From Sphingomonadales bacterium (lineage in GTDB: Bacteria > Pseudomonadota > Alphaproteobacteria > Sphingomonadales > Sphingomonadaceae), in assembly GCA_027486275.1 (NCBI GenBank), contig JAIXPM010000397.1, forward strand, positions 1-55,321: 55,321 nt of DNA, given 5' to 3'. A model generated the notes under the pieces. That model was not told where the DNA came from and did no database searches. It saw only the letters and a program-made list of their open reading frames with translations. Made by a program: the position numbers and the translations under genes. The stretch's first letter is position 1; every line of letters begins with the position of its first letter. Positions 54,404-55,321 of this stretch are shown one piece after another.

Positions 54404-54488
54404 TGGTGCCCCTGGCCGGACTCGAACCAGCACGGATTTCTCCACTCGATTTTGAGTCGAGCGCGTCTACCAATTTCACCACAGGGGC
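54404..54488 (-). tRNA. tRNA-Leu (anticodon CAA)
   Basis: On the minus strand the sequence folds into a class II tRNA: acceptor GCCCCTG (from 54488) pairs with CAGGGGC, D-arm AAATTGGTAGACGCGC, anticodon stem CTCGA/TCGAG around the loop CTCAAAA (anticodon CAA, reads UUG), a variable arm TGGAGAAATCC, T-arm GGTTCGAGTCC, and an encoded CCA at 54406-54404. The A-rich D-loop and the variable arm are those of leucine tRNAs. It is 85 bases long. No sign of mutation is seen. Confidence 0.95.
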
Positions 54489-54695
54489 ATTGCCGGGCCG
54501 GTTAGCGCAAGGCGTGGTCAAGAGCAACAGGCAGGAGCAATCGGCGATGCCCCGCGCGCCTGCGAAACATGATGCATTCGCGCAACAGTCTTGCGCCTCG
54601 TTGTCGCAGCGCAACACAATTGGGCGATTCCGCTCTTTCCGCCGCGTAACAATTTCGTCATGGGGCGTTTTCTCAACCGCAAATGAGGGGCTCTC
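54489..54695. other. Non-coding spacer, tRNA-Leu to TonB receptor
   Basis: This 207-base stretch holds the tRNA-Leu promoter (minus) and the receptor promoter (plus). A plausible receptor promoter is not clear. Two short frames on the minus strand have no supporting features. Confidence 0.4.
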
Positions 54696-55321
54696 ATGCG
54701 TTCATTCGTCCTCGCCGGGGCATCCGCCCTGGCCATCGTTGCTTCGCCGGCGTTCGCTGCTGAAGATCAGGAAACCAAGGTCGCCTAGGGCGCCGCCGAA
54801 GAAACCGCCGCTGAAATGATGGTGGTCACCGGTTCGCGCATCGCGCGTGAAAATATCGATGCCACCGTGCCGATCACCTCGCTGAGCGCGGCTGAACTGC
54901 TGCAGAATGGCGCCGTGAACGTTGGTGACCGTCTGGCGCTGCTGCCGCAGTTCCGCCCGACCTTCACCAGCCAGAACAGCGGCCGCTTCATCGGCACCGC
55001 CGGCCTGTCGATCCTCGATCTGCGTGGCCAGGGCACCGCCCGCACGCTGGTGCTGCAGAACGGCCTGCGCCACGTCACTTCGCAGCCGGGCGCTGCCACG
55101 GTTGACGTGTCGACCATCCCGGTTGACCTCATCGAGCGCGTCGATATCGTCACCGGCGGCAACTCGTCGGTTTATGGTTCGGACGCCATTGCCGGTGTCG
55201 TCAACTTCGTGCTGAAGCGCGATTTCGAAGGCATCATGGGTCGCGCCCAAGCTGGCATCTCGTCGCGTGGTGATTCGGCCCAATATCTGGCCACCATCAC
55301 CGCCGGCAAGAACTTCGCCGA
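54696..55321 (+). pseudogene. TonB-dependent receptor with in-frame TAG (3' end beyond window)
   Basis: From an ATG at 54696, with GAGGGG 5 bases upstream, a clear signal peptide is read (MRSFVLAGASALAIVASPAFA). The frame hits TAG at 54786-54788 (codon 31) and then continues open to the window edge. After the TAG come the TonB box (MMVVTGSRI) and the plug domain: VNVGDRLALLPQFRP, LDLRGQGTARTLVLQNG, then RVDIVTGGNSSVYGSDAIAG and FVLKRDFEG. It would be an outer-membrane transporter for siderophores, glycans or similar large substrates. A CAG to TAG change would explain the stop. An internal ATG at 54816 would lose the leader. The choice between pseudogene, read-through and sequencing error is open. 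Confidence 0.85.

Overview
The window is GC-rich DNA from an alphaproteobacterium, most likely a sphingomonad. The TonB-dependent receptor leader, the HME-RND efflux operon, the DUF3489/DUF2924/serine-recombinase trio and the DUF5681/terminase genes all fit that group. This is judged by eye, with no database search.

Region by region. 1-7.5 kb is ordinary metabolism and transport: a secreted protein cut by the window edge, 2,4-dienoyl-CoA reductase (fadH), a secreted M20 amidohydrolase, a small helix-turn-helix regulator facing a 5'-truncated DcaP-like porin across an AT-rich region with two matching palindromes, and a ChaA-type cation/proton antiporter. 7.5-12.7 kb is a small phage-derived block: a repeat-rich non-coding stretch (22-bp-spaced repeats, a TetR-type palindrome, a DnaA box), then ParB-methyltransferase, DUF5681 protein, terminase large subunit and a converging HD phosphohydrolase. 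No portal or capsid genes are present. Similar short repeats lie on both sides of this block.

12.9-19.0 kb is a three-gene operon with ATGA overlaps: DUF6361 protein, a two-motif PLD-family protein and a large helicase. It looks like a defence system but I cannot match it to a named one. 19.5-26.7 kb is a tripartite metal-type RND efflux operon with a divergent two-component system and a tandem 11-bp repeat between them. 26.9-29.3 kb holds an HTH-like protein of unknown function and an MBL-fold hydrolase whose best start is followed at once by an amber codon.

29.5-51.3 kb is a dense anti-phage island: a type III restriction-modification pair (mod-res, plus strand), an IS3 orfA relic, then on the minus strand a complete Zorya type I operon (zorABCD) followed about 100 bp later by a complete Druantia type III pair (druH-druE). 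The ZorD has a long C-terminal extension that resembles an MIT_C/PLD-like module. 51.8-54.2 kb is the DUF3489-DUF2924-serine recombinase trio, the likely mobility module. 54.4 kb is tRNA-Leu(CAA) with four ATCCCG repeats at a 10-bp period just past its 3' end, followed by a TonB-dependent receptor whose reading frame is interrupted by TAG right after the signal peptide.

How they work together: the restriction pair would cut unmodified DNA. Zorya (a membrane proton motor plus cytosolic effectors) and Druantia (a giant helicase plus partner) would act after entry. The DUF6361/PLD/helicase operon has the same logic of an ATP-driven translocase paired with a nuclease-like partner. The clustering next to a recombinase and a tRNA gene points to horizontal acquisition.
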